Positions 50,828 to 59,231 of a stretch of DNA of 64,000 bases are shown piece after piece. Each line of letters begins with the position of its first letter. The stretch's first letter is position 1. A model generated the notes under the pieces. That model was not told the origin of the DNA and did no database searches. It was given only the letters and a program-made list of their open reading frames with translations. The DNA is from Microbacterium sp. 18062 (lineage in GTDB: Bacteria; Actinomycetota; Actinomycetes; Actinomycetales; Microbacteriaceae). Position numbers and translations under genes: made by a program. Location of the stretch: NCBI RefSeq assembly GCF_902706225.1, contig NZ_CACSKB010000007.1:46820-110819 (forward strand), read 5' to 3'.

Positions 50828-51805
50828 GTGCTGAGGTACCTCGGCGGCCGTGCCGCCCAGGCGATCTTCGTGGTCTGGGCCGCCTACACGGTGACGTTCG
50901 TCATCCTCTACGTGCTGCCCAGTGACCCGGTGGAGATCAAGCTCAGCCAGGGCGAGGGCGGGATCGCGTCGCCCGAGAAGCTTGCCGAGCTGCGCGCCCA
51001 GTACGGGCTCGACCAGCCGCTGTGGGTGCAGTACTTCGCCCAGCTCGGCCGCCTCGTGACCGGTGATCTCGGCACGTCGATCGCGACCGGCGCGCCCGTG
51101 ACGGAGTCGATCGTCCAGGCGCTGCCGCACACGATCGCGCTCGCGGGCTTCGCGCTCGCGCTGTCGTTGATCGCCGGCGGCGGGATCGCGCTCCTGGCGA
51201 GCTATCTGCGCTGGCGGCCCGCGCAGAACCTGCTGCTGGCGCTCCCGCCCCTCGGCGTCTCGGTGCCGACGTTCTGGAGCGCGCTCGTGCTCCTGCAGGT
51301 CTTCTCCTTCCAGCTCGCGTGGTTCCCCGCGACCGGCACCAGCGGGTTCGTGTCGCTCGTGCTCCCCGCCGTCGCGCTCGCCCTGCCGAACTCCGCGTTC
51401 ATCGCCCAGGTGCTCTCGCGGAGCCTGCGCAGCACCCTCGCGCAGCCCTACATCGAGACGGCCCGTGCGCGCGGGGCGGGCAGGGCCCGGGTGCAGCTCG
51501 GTCATGCGCTGCGCAACGCGATCATCCCCGCCGTGACGATCGTCGGCATCACGGTCGGCAACCTGCTCGGCGGCGCCGTGGTGGTCGAGACGGTCTTCGC
51601 CCGCCAGGGGATCGGCCGCCTCACCCAGAACGCCGTGGCGACCCAGGACATCCCGATGGTGCAGGCGCTCGTCGTGCTCGCCGCCGTCATCTTCGTCGTG
51701 GTGAACCTGATCGTCGATCTGCTGTACCCGCTGATCGACCCGCGCATCGCCCGCGCCGGGGCTGCGCCCCGCGCCGCACGCCGAAGGAGGGCCGCCCTTG
51801 TCTGA
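50828..51805 (+). CDS. Oligopeptide-type ABC importer permease, DppB/OppB-like
   Basis: The 325-residue membrane protein has six helices, an extended extracellular loop (SQGEGGIASPEKLAELRAQY, DQPLWVQYFAQLGRLVTGDLG) and the docking loop YIETARARGAGRARVQLGHALR. These are marks of the peptide/nickel importer permeases. GTG 50828 begins 4 bp after the LLM stop. It overlaps the DppC-like gene by eight bases. The importer family also carries sulfur or opine compounds, so peptides are not certain. Confidence 0.9.
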   Translation: MLRYLGGRAAQAIFVVWAAYTVTFVILYVLPSDPVEIKLSQGEGGIASPEKLAELRAQYGLDQPLWVQYFAQLGRLVTGDLGTSIATGAPVTESIVQALPHTIALAGFALALSLIAGGGIALLASYLRWRPAQNLLLALPPLGVSVPTFWSALVLLQVFSFQLAWFPATGTSGFVSLVLPAVALALPNSAFIAQVLSRSLRSTLAQPYIETARARGAGRARVQLGHALRNAIIPAVTIVGITVGNLLGGAVVVETVFARQGIGRLTQNAVATQDIPMVQALVVLAAVIFVVVNLIVDLLYPLIDPRIARAGAAPRAARRRRAALV

Positions 51806-52700
51806 TCTGCTCGCCGTCGCCGAGGTCCCCGCGCTCGCCGACGCGCCCGAGAACGCCGAGGCCCCGCGCCGCCCGGGTCGGCGCCGTCGTGCGCGCCCCC
51901 GGATCTCGGCCGGGGTCGTGGTCGCGGGCGCGGTCCTTCTCCTCGCCGTCGGGTTCGCGCTCTTCCCGCAGCTGTTCACGTCGCAGAGCCCGATCGACGG
52001 GGTGCCGCGCGACACGCTGCAGCCGCCCTCGGCCGCGCACTGGTTCGGCACGGACCAGCTCGGACGCGACGTCTACACGCGGGTCGTCCACGGATCGGCG
52101 CTCACGCTGCAGGCGAGCGTGATCGCCGTCGCACTGGGACTCGTCGTCGGCTCGGTGCTCGGAACCGCCGCCGGTTTCGTGGGCGGCCACACGGATGCGG
52201 TGCTCATGCGCGTCGTCGACGTGCTGCTCGCGGTGCCCGGTCTGCTCCTGTCGCTCACCGTCGTCGTCGCTCTCGGGTTCGGCACCGTCAACGTCGCCAT
52301 CGCGGTGGGTATCGGGTCGATCGCCTCGTTCGCGCGGCTCATGCGCGCCGAGGTGCTCCGCATCCGGCGCAGCGACTACGTCGAGGCGTCGATCGCGATG
52401 GGACGACGCTGGCCGGGGGTCGTGGCCGAACACGTGCTGCCCAACGCGTCGGGCCCGGTGCTCGTGCTGGCCACCCTCGAGTTCGGCATGGCGATCCTCG
52501 CGGTCTCGGCGCTGAGCTTCCTCGGCTTCGGCGCCGAGCCGCCGGCACCCGAATGGGGGGCGCTGGTGGCCGAGGGTCGCAACTTCCTGGCCACGTCGTG
52601 GTGGCTGACGACGCTTCCGGGACTCGTGGTGGTCGCCGTCGTCCTCGCGACCAACCGCATCGGTCGCGCGCTCGAGCGCGACGCCGGAGCTGCACGATGA
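51798..52700 (+). CDS. Oligopeptide-type ABC importer permease, DppC/OppC-like
   Basis: The 300-residue protein has a basic disordered head, then six membrane helices. HWFGTDQLGRDVYTRVVHGS is the usual DppC motif and YVEASIAMGRRWPGVVAEHV the docking loop. The start is TTG 51798, supported by GGAGG upstream and overlap with the DppB-like stop. It overlaps the ATPase gene by ATGA. Confidence 0.9.
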   Translation: MSDLLAVAEVPALADAPENAEAPRRPGRRRRARPRISAGVVVAGAVLLLAVGFALFPQLFTSQSPIDGVPRDTLQPPSAAHWFGTDQLGRDVYTRVVHGSALTLQASVIAVALGLVVGSVLGTAAGFVGGHTDAVLMRVVDVLLAVPGLLLSLTVVVALGFGTVNVAIAVGIGSIASFARLMRAEVLRIRRSDYVEASIAMGRRWPGVVAEHVLPNASGPVLVLATLEFGMAILAVSALSFLGFGAEPPAPEWGALVAEGRNFLATSWWLTTLPGLVVVAVVLATNRIGRALERDAGAAR

Positions 52701-54322
52701 CCGACGCCCTGCGCATCGAGGACCTCCGGGTCGCATACGGCCGTGGCGCGAACGCCGGCGAGGTGGTGCACGGCGTGAGCCTCACCGTCGCGCCGGGGGA
52801 GTTCGTCTCCCTCGTCGGCGAGTCCGGGTCGGGCAAGTCGACCACCGCGCACGCGGTGCTCGGCCTCCTGCCCGGCGAGGGCCGCGTCACGGGCGGGCGC
52901 ATCGCGATCGGCGAGCTCGACGTCACCGGCTGGCCCGACAAGCGGTTCGAGCGCATCCGCGGATCACGGGTGGGACTCATCCCGCAGGATCCGATGACCT
53001 CGCTCAACCCGGTCAAGCGGATCGGCGACCAGGTCGCCGAGACGATCCGGCTGCACCGGCGGGTCGATCGTCGCGGGGCGTTCGCCGACGCGGTCGACGC
53101 GCTGCGGGACGCCGGGCTGTCGACGCCGGAGACGCGCGCCCGGCAGTACCCGCACGAGCTGTCGGGCGGGATGCGGCAGCGCGCGCTCATCGCGAACGCG
53201 TGGGCGTGCCATCCGTCTCTCGTGATCGCCGACGAGCCGACGAGCGCGCTCGATGTCACGGTGCAGAAGATCGTGCTCGACCGCTTCGACGCCTTGCGCG
53301 GAGAGCAGGGCACGGCGGTGCTGTTCATCACGCACGATCTCGCCGTGGCCCTGGAGCGCAGCGACCGGATCGTCGTGATGCGCGACGGCCGCGTCGTGGA
53401 CGAGGGCACGCCCGCCGAGCTCGTGACCCGTCCCGGGGGCACCTACACCCGTGCGCTCCTCGACGCGTCGCCGAGCGTGCGCCGGCACGCGCTGGCGGCC
53501 TCGCCGGGCGTCGTGCGCGCCGACGGTGCCGCGGCCCCGGGCACGGTCGTCGAGGCCGCCGGGCTCACGAAGTCGTTCCGGCTGCCCGACGGCTCGCGGG
53601 TGGTCGCCGTCGACGATGTGGGCCTGAGCCTGGAGCGGGGCGAGACGCTCGCGCTGGTGGGCGAATCCGGCTCGGGCAAGTCGACCACGGCGCGCATCAT
53701 CGCGCGGCTGACCACCCCGGATGCCGGAACGCTGCTGCTGGAGGGCACGGACTCGGCGTCCGCCGACCGCGCATGGGTGAGCCGCTGGCGCCGGCGGGCG
53801 TCGTTCGTCCACCAGAGCCCGTACGCGTCGCTCGACCCGCGCAGCACGGTGGCGCGGATCGTCTCGGAGCCGCTGCGCGCGCACGGGATCGGTGACCGGG
53901 CGCAGCGCGCCGCGCGCGTGCTCGACCTGCTCGATCGCGTCGCGCTGCCCCGCGAGATCGCCGAGCGCCGGCCCGGCGCGCTGTCGGGCGGGCAGCGGCA
54001 ACGCGTCGCGATCGCGCGCGCCCTGGCGCTCCAGCCGGAGCTGCTGATCCTGGACGAACCGGTGTCGGCCCTCGACGCGTCCGTGCAGGCGCAGATCCTG
54101 CAGCTGCTCGTCGATCTGCGCGCCGAGTTCGGCCTCACCTATCTGTTCATCTCCCACGATCTCGCGGTCGTGCGCCAGATCAGCGACCGTGTCGCGGTCA
54201 TGACCGAGGGGCGCGTCGTCGAGCAGGGCGTCACCGATCGTGTGTTCGATTCGCCGCAGCACGAGTACACCCGGCGCCTGCTCGCGTCGATCCCGCAGCC
54301 CGGGGCGCGCGCGTCCGCGTGA
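52697..54322 (+). CDS. Fused dual ATPase of the oligopeptide-type importer (DppD-DppF)
   Basis: The 541-residue protein carries two complete ABC ATPase domains in one chain, replacing separate DppD and DppF. Domain one (about 5-255) has GESGSGKST, LSGGMRQRA and IADEPTSALD. Domain two (about 285-541) has GESGSGKST, LSGGQRQRV and ILDEPVSALD. Both have the D-loop and switch His. The fused form is common in actinobacteria. It overlaps the permease gene by ATGA. Confidence 0.92.
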   Translation: MTDALRIEDLRVAYGRGANAGEVVHGVSLTVAPGEFVSLVGESGSGKSTTAHAVLGLLPGEGRVTGGRIAIGELDVTGWPDKRFERIRGSRVGLIPQDPMTSLNPVKRIGDQVAETIRLHRRVDRRGAFADAVDALRDAGLSTPETRARQYPHELSGGMRQRALIANAWACHPSLVIADEPTSALDVTVQKIVLDRFDALRGEQGTAVLFITHDLAVALERSDRIVVMRDGRVVDEGTPAELVTRPGGTYTRALLDASPSVRRHALAASPGVVRADGAAAPGTVVEAAGLTKSFRLPDGSRVVAVDDVGLSLERGETLALVGESGSGKSTTARIIARLTTPDAGTLLLEGTDSASADRAWVSRWRRRASFVHQSPYASLDPRSTVARIVSEPLRAHGIGDRAQRAARVLDLLDRVALPREIAERRPGALSGGQRQRVAIARALALQPELLILDEPVSALDASVQAQILQLLVDLRAEFGLTYLFISHDLAVVRQISDRVAVMTEGRVVEQGVTDRVFDSPQHEYTRRLLASIPQPGARASA

Positions 54323-54391
54323 GCCCGAACCCCTGTGCAGGCGCATCCCGAGCGCCGCACGACGCATCACAGAAACAGGAACGGAGCATCC

Positions 54392-56026
54392 ATGGCATCC
54401 CCGATCATCTCCCCGGCAGGCGCGAGGTCGCGTCGGTGGGCGGGTGGAGCGCTCGTCGCCGCGCTCGCCCTCACCGGATGCGGCGCCGCCGCGACCGACG
54501 CCGAGACCGACCCGGCAGGCGACCCCGTCGCGGGCGGCTCGGTGACCCTCGCCCTCGACGGCGACCCGTCGTGCATCGACCCGGCGCAGACGTCGCTGAC
54601 CAACACGCTCTCGCTCGGTGCGCAGTTCACCGACACGCTCGTCGACCAGGACTTCGAGACCGGTGAGATCGTGCCCGCCCTCGCAGAGTCGTGGGAGGTC
54701 GACGACGACGCGACCGAGTTCACGTTCCACCTGCGCGACGGGGTGACCTTCAGCGACGGCACGCCGTTGGACGCCGCCGCGGTGAAGACGAACTTCGACG
54801 CCGTCATCGACCTCGGCGCCGCGTCGTTCCTCGGCTCGACCTACCTCGCGGGGTATGTGGAGACCCGCGTCGTCGACGACTCCACGGTGACCGTCGTCTT
54901 CTCCGAGGGCAACGTGCCGTTCCTGCAGGCCGCGGCGACCGCGACGCTCGGCATCCTCTCGCCCGCCACGAACGCGCTGAGCGCGGAGGAGCGCTGCCGC
55001 GGCGAGCTCGTCGGCTCCGGTCCGTTCGTGCTGAGCGAGTACGAGCTGACCTCGCGCGTCGTGCTCACCAAGCGCGAGGGATACGACTGGCCGTCGGCGG
55101 CCGCCGGGCACGACGGCGAGGCGTACCTCGACGAGGTCGTGCTGCCGATCGTCGCGGAGTCGAGCGTGCGCTCCGGCGGTCTGCAGTCGGGTGAGTTCGA
55201 CGGCATCTTCCAGGTCGCGATCCAGGACCAGGACGTCTTGGCCGCGGCCGGTCTCGGCGTCGTCGAGCGCCCGAACCCGGGCAACGTCTCGGCGCTGTTC
55301 GCCAACACGTATCGTCCGCTCGTCGCCGAGAAGGCCGTGCGTCAGGCGGTGCAGAAGTCGATCGATCGCGAGGAGTTCCAGATAGCGCTCGGCAACGAGC
55401 GCTACGCGATCCCGACCAGCGTGCTCTCGGAGACGACGCCGGGACACGTCGACCTGAGCGACGAGCTCGTCTATGACCCGGACGGCGCGGCCGACCTCCT
55501 CGAGGAGGCCGGCTGGGTCCTGGGCGACGACGGGATCCGCGAGCGCGACGGGGAGCGCCTGTCGCTCACCCTGTTCGCCGGGTCGTGGTCGCAGGCGGCT
55601 GCGGAGCTGACCCAGACCCAGCTCAAGCGCGTCGGCATCGACAGCGAGATCATCGTGCCGGAGCTGTCGCAGTCGTTCCAGCTGCGGTCCGAGGGGGACT
55701 GGGACTACTCCTTCTCGGGTCTCACACGGGCCGACCCGGACACGCTCCGCCGCGACTACTGGTCGGGCGGGCAGCCGAACAGCGCCGCGCACATCGCGCC
55801 GAACCCGATCGACGACCTCCTCCTGGCGCAGAAGGCGGCGGCCGACGTCGATGAGCGACTCGAGATCGTCGCCGAGGCCCAGCGCGCCCTGCTCGAAGAG
55901 GGCTACAGCGTGCCGTACCAGACCAACCTGCAGATCTACGGCGTCGCCGACACGCTGCACGGTCTGCGCCTGGACGCGTCCTCGCGTCTGCGTCTGTACG
56001 ACACCTGGACCAGCGCGCAGTCCTGA
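54392..56026 (+). CDS. Extracellular solute-binding lipoprotein, family 5
   Basis: The 544-residue protein has a lipoprotein signal ending LALTGC (Cys30) and the family 5 binding fold: GSVTLALDGDPSCIDPAQTS at the start, ESWEVDDDATEFTFHLRDGV and GSGPFVLSEYE as core marks. It binds the importer substrate outside the cell. It follows the ATPase gene by 69 bp and ends in a perfect 15-bp hairpin. Unusually the binding protein gene comes last in the importer cluster. Confidence 0.9.
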   Translation: MASPIISPAGARSRRWAGGALVAALALTGCGAAATDAETDPAGDPVAGGSVTLALDGDPSCIDPAQTSLTNTLSLGAQFTDTLVDQDFETGEIVPALAESWEVDDDATEFTFHLRDGVTFSDGTPLDAAAVKTNFDAVIDLGAASFLGSTYLAGYVETRVVDDSTVTVVFSEGNVPFLQAAATATLGILSPATNALSAEERCRGELVGSGPFVLSEYELTSRVVLTKREGYDWPSAAAGHDGEAYLDEVVLPIVAESSVRSGGLQSGEFDGIFQVAIQDQDVLAAAGLGVVERPNPGNVSALFANTYRPLVAEKAVRQAVQKSIDREEFQIALGNERYAIPTSVLSETTPGHVDLSDELVYDPDGAADLLEEAGWVLGDDGIRERDGERLSLTLFAGSWSQAAAELTQTQLKRVGIDSEIIVPELSQSFQLRSEGDWDYSFSGLTRADPDTLRRDYWSGGQPNSAAHIAPNPIDDLLLAQKAAADVDERLEIVAEAQRALLEEGYSVPYQTNLQIYGVADTLHGLRLDASSRLRLYDTWTSAQS

Positions 56027-56030
56027 TCCC

Positions 56031-56065
56031 GGGCGGGGGCGGGCCCGGACGGCCCGCCCCCGCCC
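56031..56065 (+). terminator. Strong hairpin terminator after the binding-protein gene
   Basis: GGGCGGGGGCGGGCC (56031-56045) pairs perfectly with GGCCCGCCCCCGCCC (56051-56065) over a 5-nt loop, followed by a pyrimidine-rich tail (CCTTCCTTCTT). It lies 5 bp after the stop and may lower expression of the LLM gene that follows. Confidence 0.8.
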
Positions 56066-56097
56066 CCTTCCTTCTTCCGATCATCCGAGGAGTCCTC

Positions 56098-57450
56098 GTG
56101 TCCCGTCCCCGTCAGCTTCACTTCGGCGTCTCCGCCGGAGGATCCGGTCTGCACCGCGCCGCATGGCGTCGCCCCGACAGCGACATCGAGGGCTTCCCGG
56201 GGGTCGAGTCGCTGCAGCGGCTCGCGCAGATCGCCGAGTCGGGCAGGTTCGACACCTTCTTCCTCGCCGACGGGGTCGCGCTCGACACCGGCACCCTCGC
56301 GTACGCGCCGCCCTTCGGCACTCTCGAGCCCCTCGTCGTGCTGAGCGCCATCTCGCAGGTCACCGACCGGATCGGCCTCATCGGCACGGCGTCCACCACG
56401 TTCAGCCAGCCCTACACGCTCGCCCGTCAGCTGTCGACCCTCGACCATGTGAGCCGAGGGCGCGCGGGCTGGAACATCGTCACCTCGAGCGCCGGGGCGG
56501 ACAACTACGGCGACGAGCCGCTTCCCGATCACCTCACCCGCTATCGCCGCGCGGCCGAGTTCGCCGAGGTCGTCACCGGACTGTGGAGCGGCTGGGATCC
56601 GGATGCGGTCGCCGCCGACCGTGCGACCGGTCGCTTCGCCGACCCGGCCAGGGTGCACGAGCTCGACCACCGCGGCGAGTTCTTCCGGGTGAGGGGTCCG
56701 CTGAACGTGCCGCGTTCGCCGCAGGGCCGTCCGGTGCTGGTGCAGGCGGGCTCGTCGAGCGACGGCCAGGCCGTCGGCGCGAAGGTCGCCGACGCGATCT
56801 TCACCGCGCAGTCCGAGTCGCGGCCGGCGCGGGACTTCTACGCCGCGATCAAGGCGCAGGCCGCCGCGTACGGCCGCGATCCCGATCACCTGCTCATCCT
56901 GCCCGGGCTCGTCCCGGTCGTGGGGGACTCGGAGACGGCCGCCTGGGAGATCCAGGAGGAGCTGGACTCCCTGATCGACGTCGACCACGGCCGCCGGGTG
57001 CTGGGCGTTCAGCTGGGCGGCGCCGATCTCACCGGGCTCGACCTCGACGCACCGATCCCCGAGGAGCTGCTGCCGCATCCGGACCTCATCGAGGGGCGTC
57101 GCAGCCGATACGCGATCTATCGCGAGCTGGCCGTGGAACGGAGGTGGTCCCTGCGCCGGCTCATCTCGCGCGAGCTCTCCGGCAACGGGCACTGGCACGT
57201 GGTCGGGGCTCCCGAGCAGGTGGCGGACGCCCTCATCACGCGCTTTGAGGAGCGCGGGGCCGACGGGTTCAACGTCATCCCGCCGTTCTCGCCGCGGTCG
57301 CTCGAGCTGTTCGTCGAGCACGTGATCCCGATCCTGCAGCGCCGCGGACACTTCCGCACGGAGTACGAGGGGACGACGCTGCGCGACCACTTCGATCTGC
57401 CGGCGATCCCCGGTCTGCGGGTGGGGGCGGAGGGCCTCGTCGACGTGTGA
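56098..57450 (+). CDS. LLM flavin-dependent monooxygenase, NtaA/SnaA/DszA type
   Basis: The 450-residue protein shows RGRAGWNIVTSSAGADNYGD, TRYRRAAEFAEVVTGLWSGW, RPVLVQAGSSSDGQAVGAKV and DGFNVIPPFSPRSLELFVEH. It begins with LHFGVSAGGSGLHRAAWRRP, as in the xenobiotic-type members. GTG 56098 follows CGAGGAGTCC. It lies behind a strong hairpin, so it is either read through at low level or has its own promoter. It belongs with the importer by position. Confidence 0.87.
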   Translation: MSRPRQLHFGVSAGGSGLHRAAWRRPDSDIEGFPGVESLQRLAQIAESGRFDTFFLADGVALDTGTLAYAPPFGTLEPLVVLSAISQVTDRIGLIGTASTTFSQPYTLARQLSTLDHVSRGRAGWNIVTSSAGADNYGDEPLPDHLTRYRRAAEFAEVVTGLWSGWDPDAVAADRATGRFADPARVHELDHRGEFFRVRGPLNVPRSPQGRPVLVQAGSSSDGQAVGAKVADAIFTAQSESRPARDFYAAIKAQAAAYGRDPDHLLILPGLVPVVGDSETAAWEIQEELDSLIDVDHGRRVLGVQLGGADLTGLDLDAPIPEELLPHPDLIEGRRSRYAIYRELAVERRWSLRRLISRELSGNGHWHVVGAPEQVADALITRFEERGADGFNVIPPFSPRSLELFVEHVIPILQRRGHFRTEYEGTTLRDHFDLPAIPGLRVGAEGLVDV

Positions 57451-57529
57451 CGCCCGCATACGCGGGACCGGATGCTGCAGAGCGCGGCACAGGGCCGGTT
57501 CTGTTCAGCTCGCGGAAACATGGGCGCGG

Positions 57530-57535
57530 TACGCT
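57530..57535 (+). promoter_or_regulatory. -10 hexamer TACGCT of the small membrane protein gene
   Basis: TACGCT lies 17 bp before ATG 57553 and 47 bp before GTG 57583, so a short leader with a GGAGGG site (57574-57579) is possible. Confidence 0.4.
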
Positions 57536-57582
57536 ACCGCGGTCGTACCTCGATGACCGATTCCTATCCCTTCGGAGGGCGT

Positions 57583-57792
57583 GTGGAGAACGAGCAGTCG
57601 CGCACAGAGATCCGGGCGAAGCAGGCCGCCGACGAGGCGCATGCGCGTACCGCGTCGAGGCGCAGGAAGGCGCAGCAGGCGCGCGTTCGCCGGCAGCTGT
57701 CGCAGCGCACGCACTGGACGGCGTACGTCGGTGTGTCGATGCTGGCTCTGGGGGTCGTCGCGCTGGTCGCGGCGGCGCTGCTCACCCGCTGA
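57583..57792 (+). CDS. Small basic protein with one C-terminal membrane helix
   Basis: The 69-residue product has a charged helical part (ENEQSRTEIRAKQAADEAHA, then SRRRKAQQARVRRQL) and a C-terminal membrane helix (WTAYVGVSMLALGVVALVAA). GGAGGG at 57574-57579 supports GTG 57583; ATG 57553 would add ten residues and is the alternative. It is probably a tail-anchored inner membrane protein of unknown role. A perfect 15-bp hairpin follows. Confidence 0.6.
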   Translation: MENEQSRTEIRAKQAADEAHARTASRRRKAQQARVRRQLSQRTHWTAYVGVSMLALGVVALVAAALLTR

Positions 57793-57798
57793 AGACGC

Positions 57799-57834
57799 GA
57801 TGCCCTCTCTCATGGCCTTATGAGAGAGGGCATC
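57799..57834 (+). terminator. Perfect 15-bp hairpin terminator
   Basis: GATGCCCTCTCTCAT (57799-57813) pairs fully with ATGAGAGAGGGCATC (57820-57834) around GGCCTT, 7 bp after the stop of the small membrane protein gene. Confidence 0.75.
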
Positions 57835-57871
57835 GGAACTGCAGAGCCTAGGCCCCCAGTTTTCGGGTTTC

Positions 57872-57904
57872 GATCGCCCGAGCCTTCGCGGGGAGCGGAC
57901 GATC
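57872..57904. repeat. Intergenic hairpin with conserved loop, copy B
   Basis: GATCG-C-CCG pairs with CGG-A-CGATC (one mismatch) around the loop GCCTTCGCGGGGAG shared with 14813-14840. The 20-bp string at 57882-57901 is identical to 14820-14839. A palindrome CGACACGTGTCG lies further on at 57949-57960. Confidence 0.5.
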
Positions 57905-58015
57905 GGCTCATCCAATCACATGGATCTCGCCGGGCGCCAGCGACAATCCGACACGTGTCGTATTTACGTCGAGACAGAGACGCCGAGACCGCCGAACGGT
58001 CAGGTGCAGACCCGG

Positions 58016-58182
58016 TCACGGAACGAGCACGGTGACCCCGGCGGTCGCCAGCGCGGCGGCGAGCTCGGGGTCGGGGGCTCGTCGGTGATGAGGTAGTCGG
58101 CGCCCTCGAGCGGTACGACCTGCGCGAACAGGCGCCGTCCGAGCTTCGTCGAGTCGGCGAGGGCGGGTTCCTCGCGGTGCAT
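58016..58182 (-). pseudogene. Remnant of a DeoR family regulator (C-terminal fragment, frameshifted)
   Basis: The minus strand encodes the typical C-terminal end of a DeoR/GlpR sugar regulator: LADSTKLGRRLFAQVVPLEG, then ADYLITDE. After a run of five G (58073-58077 on the plus strand) the frame must shift by one base to continue as DPELAAALATAGVTVLVP and a stop at 58016. The N-terminal helix-turn-helix and most of the ligand domain are absent. It is therefore a decayed gene. A sequencing error could explain the frameshift but not the missing front. Confidence 0.7.
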
Positions 58183-58334
58183 GCGCCCGAGGGGATAGCT
58201 CCCCTCGAAGCACGGGCGTGATGCTGCGGCGTCGGGGACGGCGGGTCGCCGGGGCGTCCGGAAGCAGATCGGTTGTTCGGCGTCGAGCGAGGCGCTCTGT
58301 GGGACCGAGGAATCCGATCGCTGCCCTTCGTCCG

Positions 58335-58372
58335 GGAGCTTCGCTCCTCGCTCAGGGACCGAGAGCGGAGAC
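58335..58372. repeat. Dispersed intergenic hairpin repeat, copy 2
   Basis: It starts GGAGC-TTC-GCTCC and continues CTCGCTCAGGGACCG and GCGGAGAC, closely like 28550-28589. Confidence 0.45.
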
Positions 58373-58478
58373 TTTCGGGTCAGCTGCTCAGCGCCCCTGC
58401 GGGGCGCTCCGTGGGGTGGGGAAAGTCCAGGCAATGCGCCTGCTCAACAGAACCGGGGCGCGGAGACTTTCGGGTCAG
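58365..58478. repeat. 19-bp direct repeats, 95 bp apart
   Basis: GCGGAGACTTTCGGGTCAG is found at 58365-58383 and 58460-58478. The DNA between has no ORF of note. Confidence 0.65.
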
Positions 58479-58520
58479 AGGCTCACGGCCTGTCCAGGGC
58501 ACTCCGGAGGGATCGGCTTC

Positions 58521-59231
58521 TCAGGGCGCGACGCAGGCGACCGCCCCGTCGGGCAGCGCGGTCGCGCCCGGCGTGCCGGTGAGGGCGTCGACGACGCGGG
58601 TGGCGCGGTCCCAGTAGCGGGCGTAGTGCTGGGGATCGGCGTTGATCTGCACGCGGTGCGCGACGAGCGTGGGATCGATCGTGTCGCGGTCGGGTACGCG
58701 TCGTTCCATCGCCCGGTAGAAGAGGACGGCCGAGGTGTAGGGGTCCATGCGCTCCTCGAGCGTTCCCCAGTTCTCCTGCTGCTGGAAGAGACCGAGTGAG
58801 GTGGTGCGACTGCCGTCGGGGTTGGTGACGCCGTTCGTCTCCCAGTCGCCGTAGTCGAGGTTGCGCAGCGACGACTCGCCCATCGCGGTCATCACGGCGA
58901 TCGTCTGGTCGCGTGCGCCGAATCCGAGGTCGCGGCCCGCGGTGAGGATGGTGCACGCGTTCGCGAGCTGTTCGGGGCCGTATCCGAGACCCGGCGGAGG
59001 CGGGGATGCGGCGGGCTCGACGCCGAGTCGGATGTCGCCGAGGGGTTCCGAGAACGCCCGGACGGCGACGACGCCGGCGGCGATCACCGCCGAGAGGGCG
59101 AGGCACACGACGACGATTCCGGCGGTGACGCCGAACACCCGCAGGCGCTGCCGGCGACGGCGCACGGACCGGCGCCGGCCTCGCTGCGTGCGCCGACGGC
59201 GGCGGGTCGATGCGGCGGTGCGGGCGTTCAT
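58521..59231 (-). CDS. Membrane-anchored lysozyme-like (transglycosylase fold) protein
   Basis: The 236-residue protein has a very Arg-rich cytoplasmic head (about 1-31), one membrane helix (about 33-60) and an extracellular domain. The domain has the pattern of lysozyme-like proteins: ANACTILTAGRDLGFGARDQ, TAMGESSLRNLDYGD with probable catalytic Glu119, SLGLFQQQENWGTLEERMDP and AVLFYRAMERR. It would act on the cell wall, either as a glycan hydrolase or binding protein. Two Cys (in ANACTI and VACVAP) could bridge. The gene is monocistronic. Confidence 0.78.
   Translation of the reverse strand: MNARTAASTRRRRRTQRGRRRSVRRRRQRLRVFGVTAGIVVVCLALSAVIAAGVVAVRAFSEPLGDIRLGVEPAASPPPPGLGYGPEQLANACTILTAGRDLGFGARDQTIAVMTAMGESSLRNLDYGDWETNGVTNPDGSRTTSLGLFQQQENWGTLEERMDPYTSAVLFYRAMERRVPDRDTIDPTLVAHRVQINADPQHYARYWDRATRVVDALTGTPGATALPDGAVACVAP

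Larger units (their letters stand above)
58183..58520. other. Repeat-rich gene-free stretch
   Basis: No convincing gene is seen. It contains a dispersed hairpin repeat (58335-58372), two copies of GCGGAGACTTTCGGGTCAG (58365-58383 and 58460-58478) and a hairpin GCGCCCC-TGC-GGGGCGC (58391-58407). With the decayed DeoR gene next to it, it looks like a rearranged remnant. Confidence 0.5.

Noticed and set aside
58410..58460. Fragment resembling RNase P RNA (GGGGAAAGTCC and CAACAGA)
   Set aside because: The two pieces are far too close together and the rest of the RNA core is missing.
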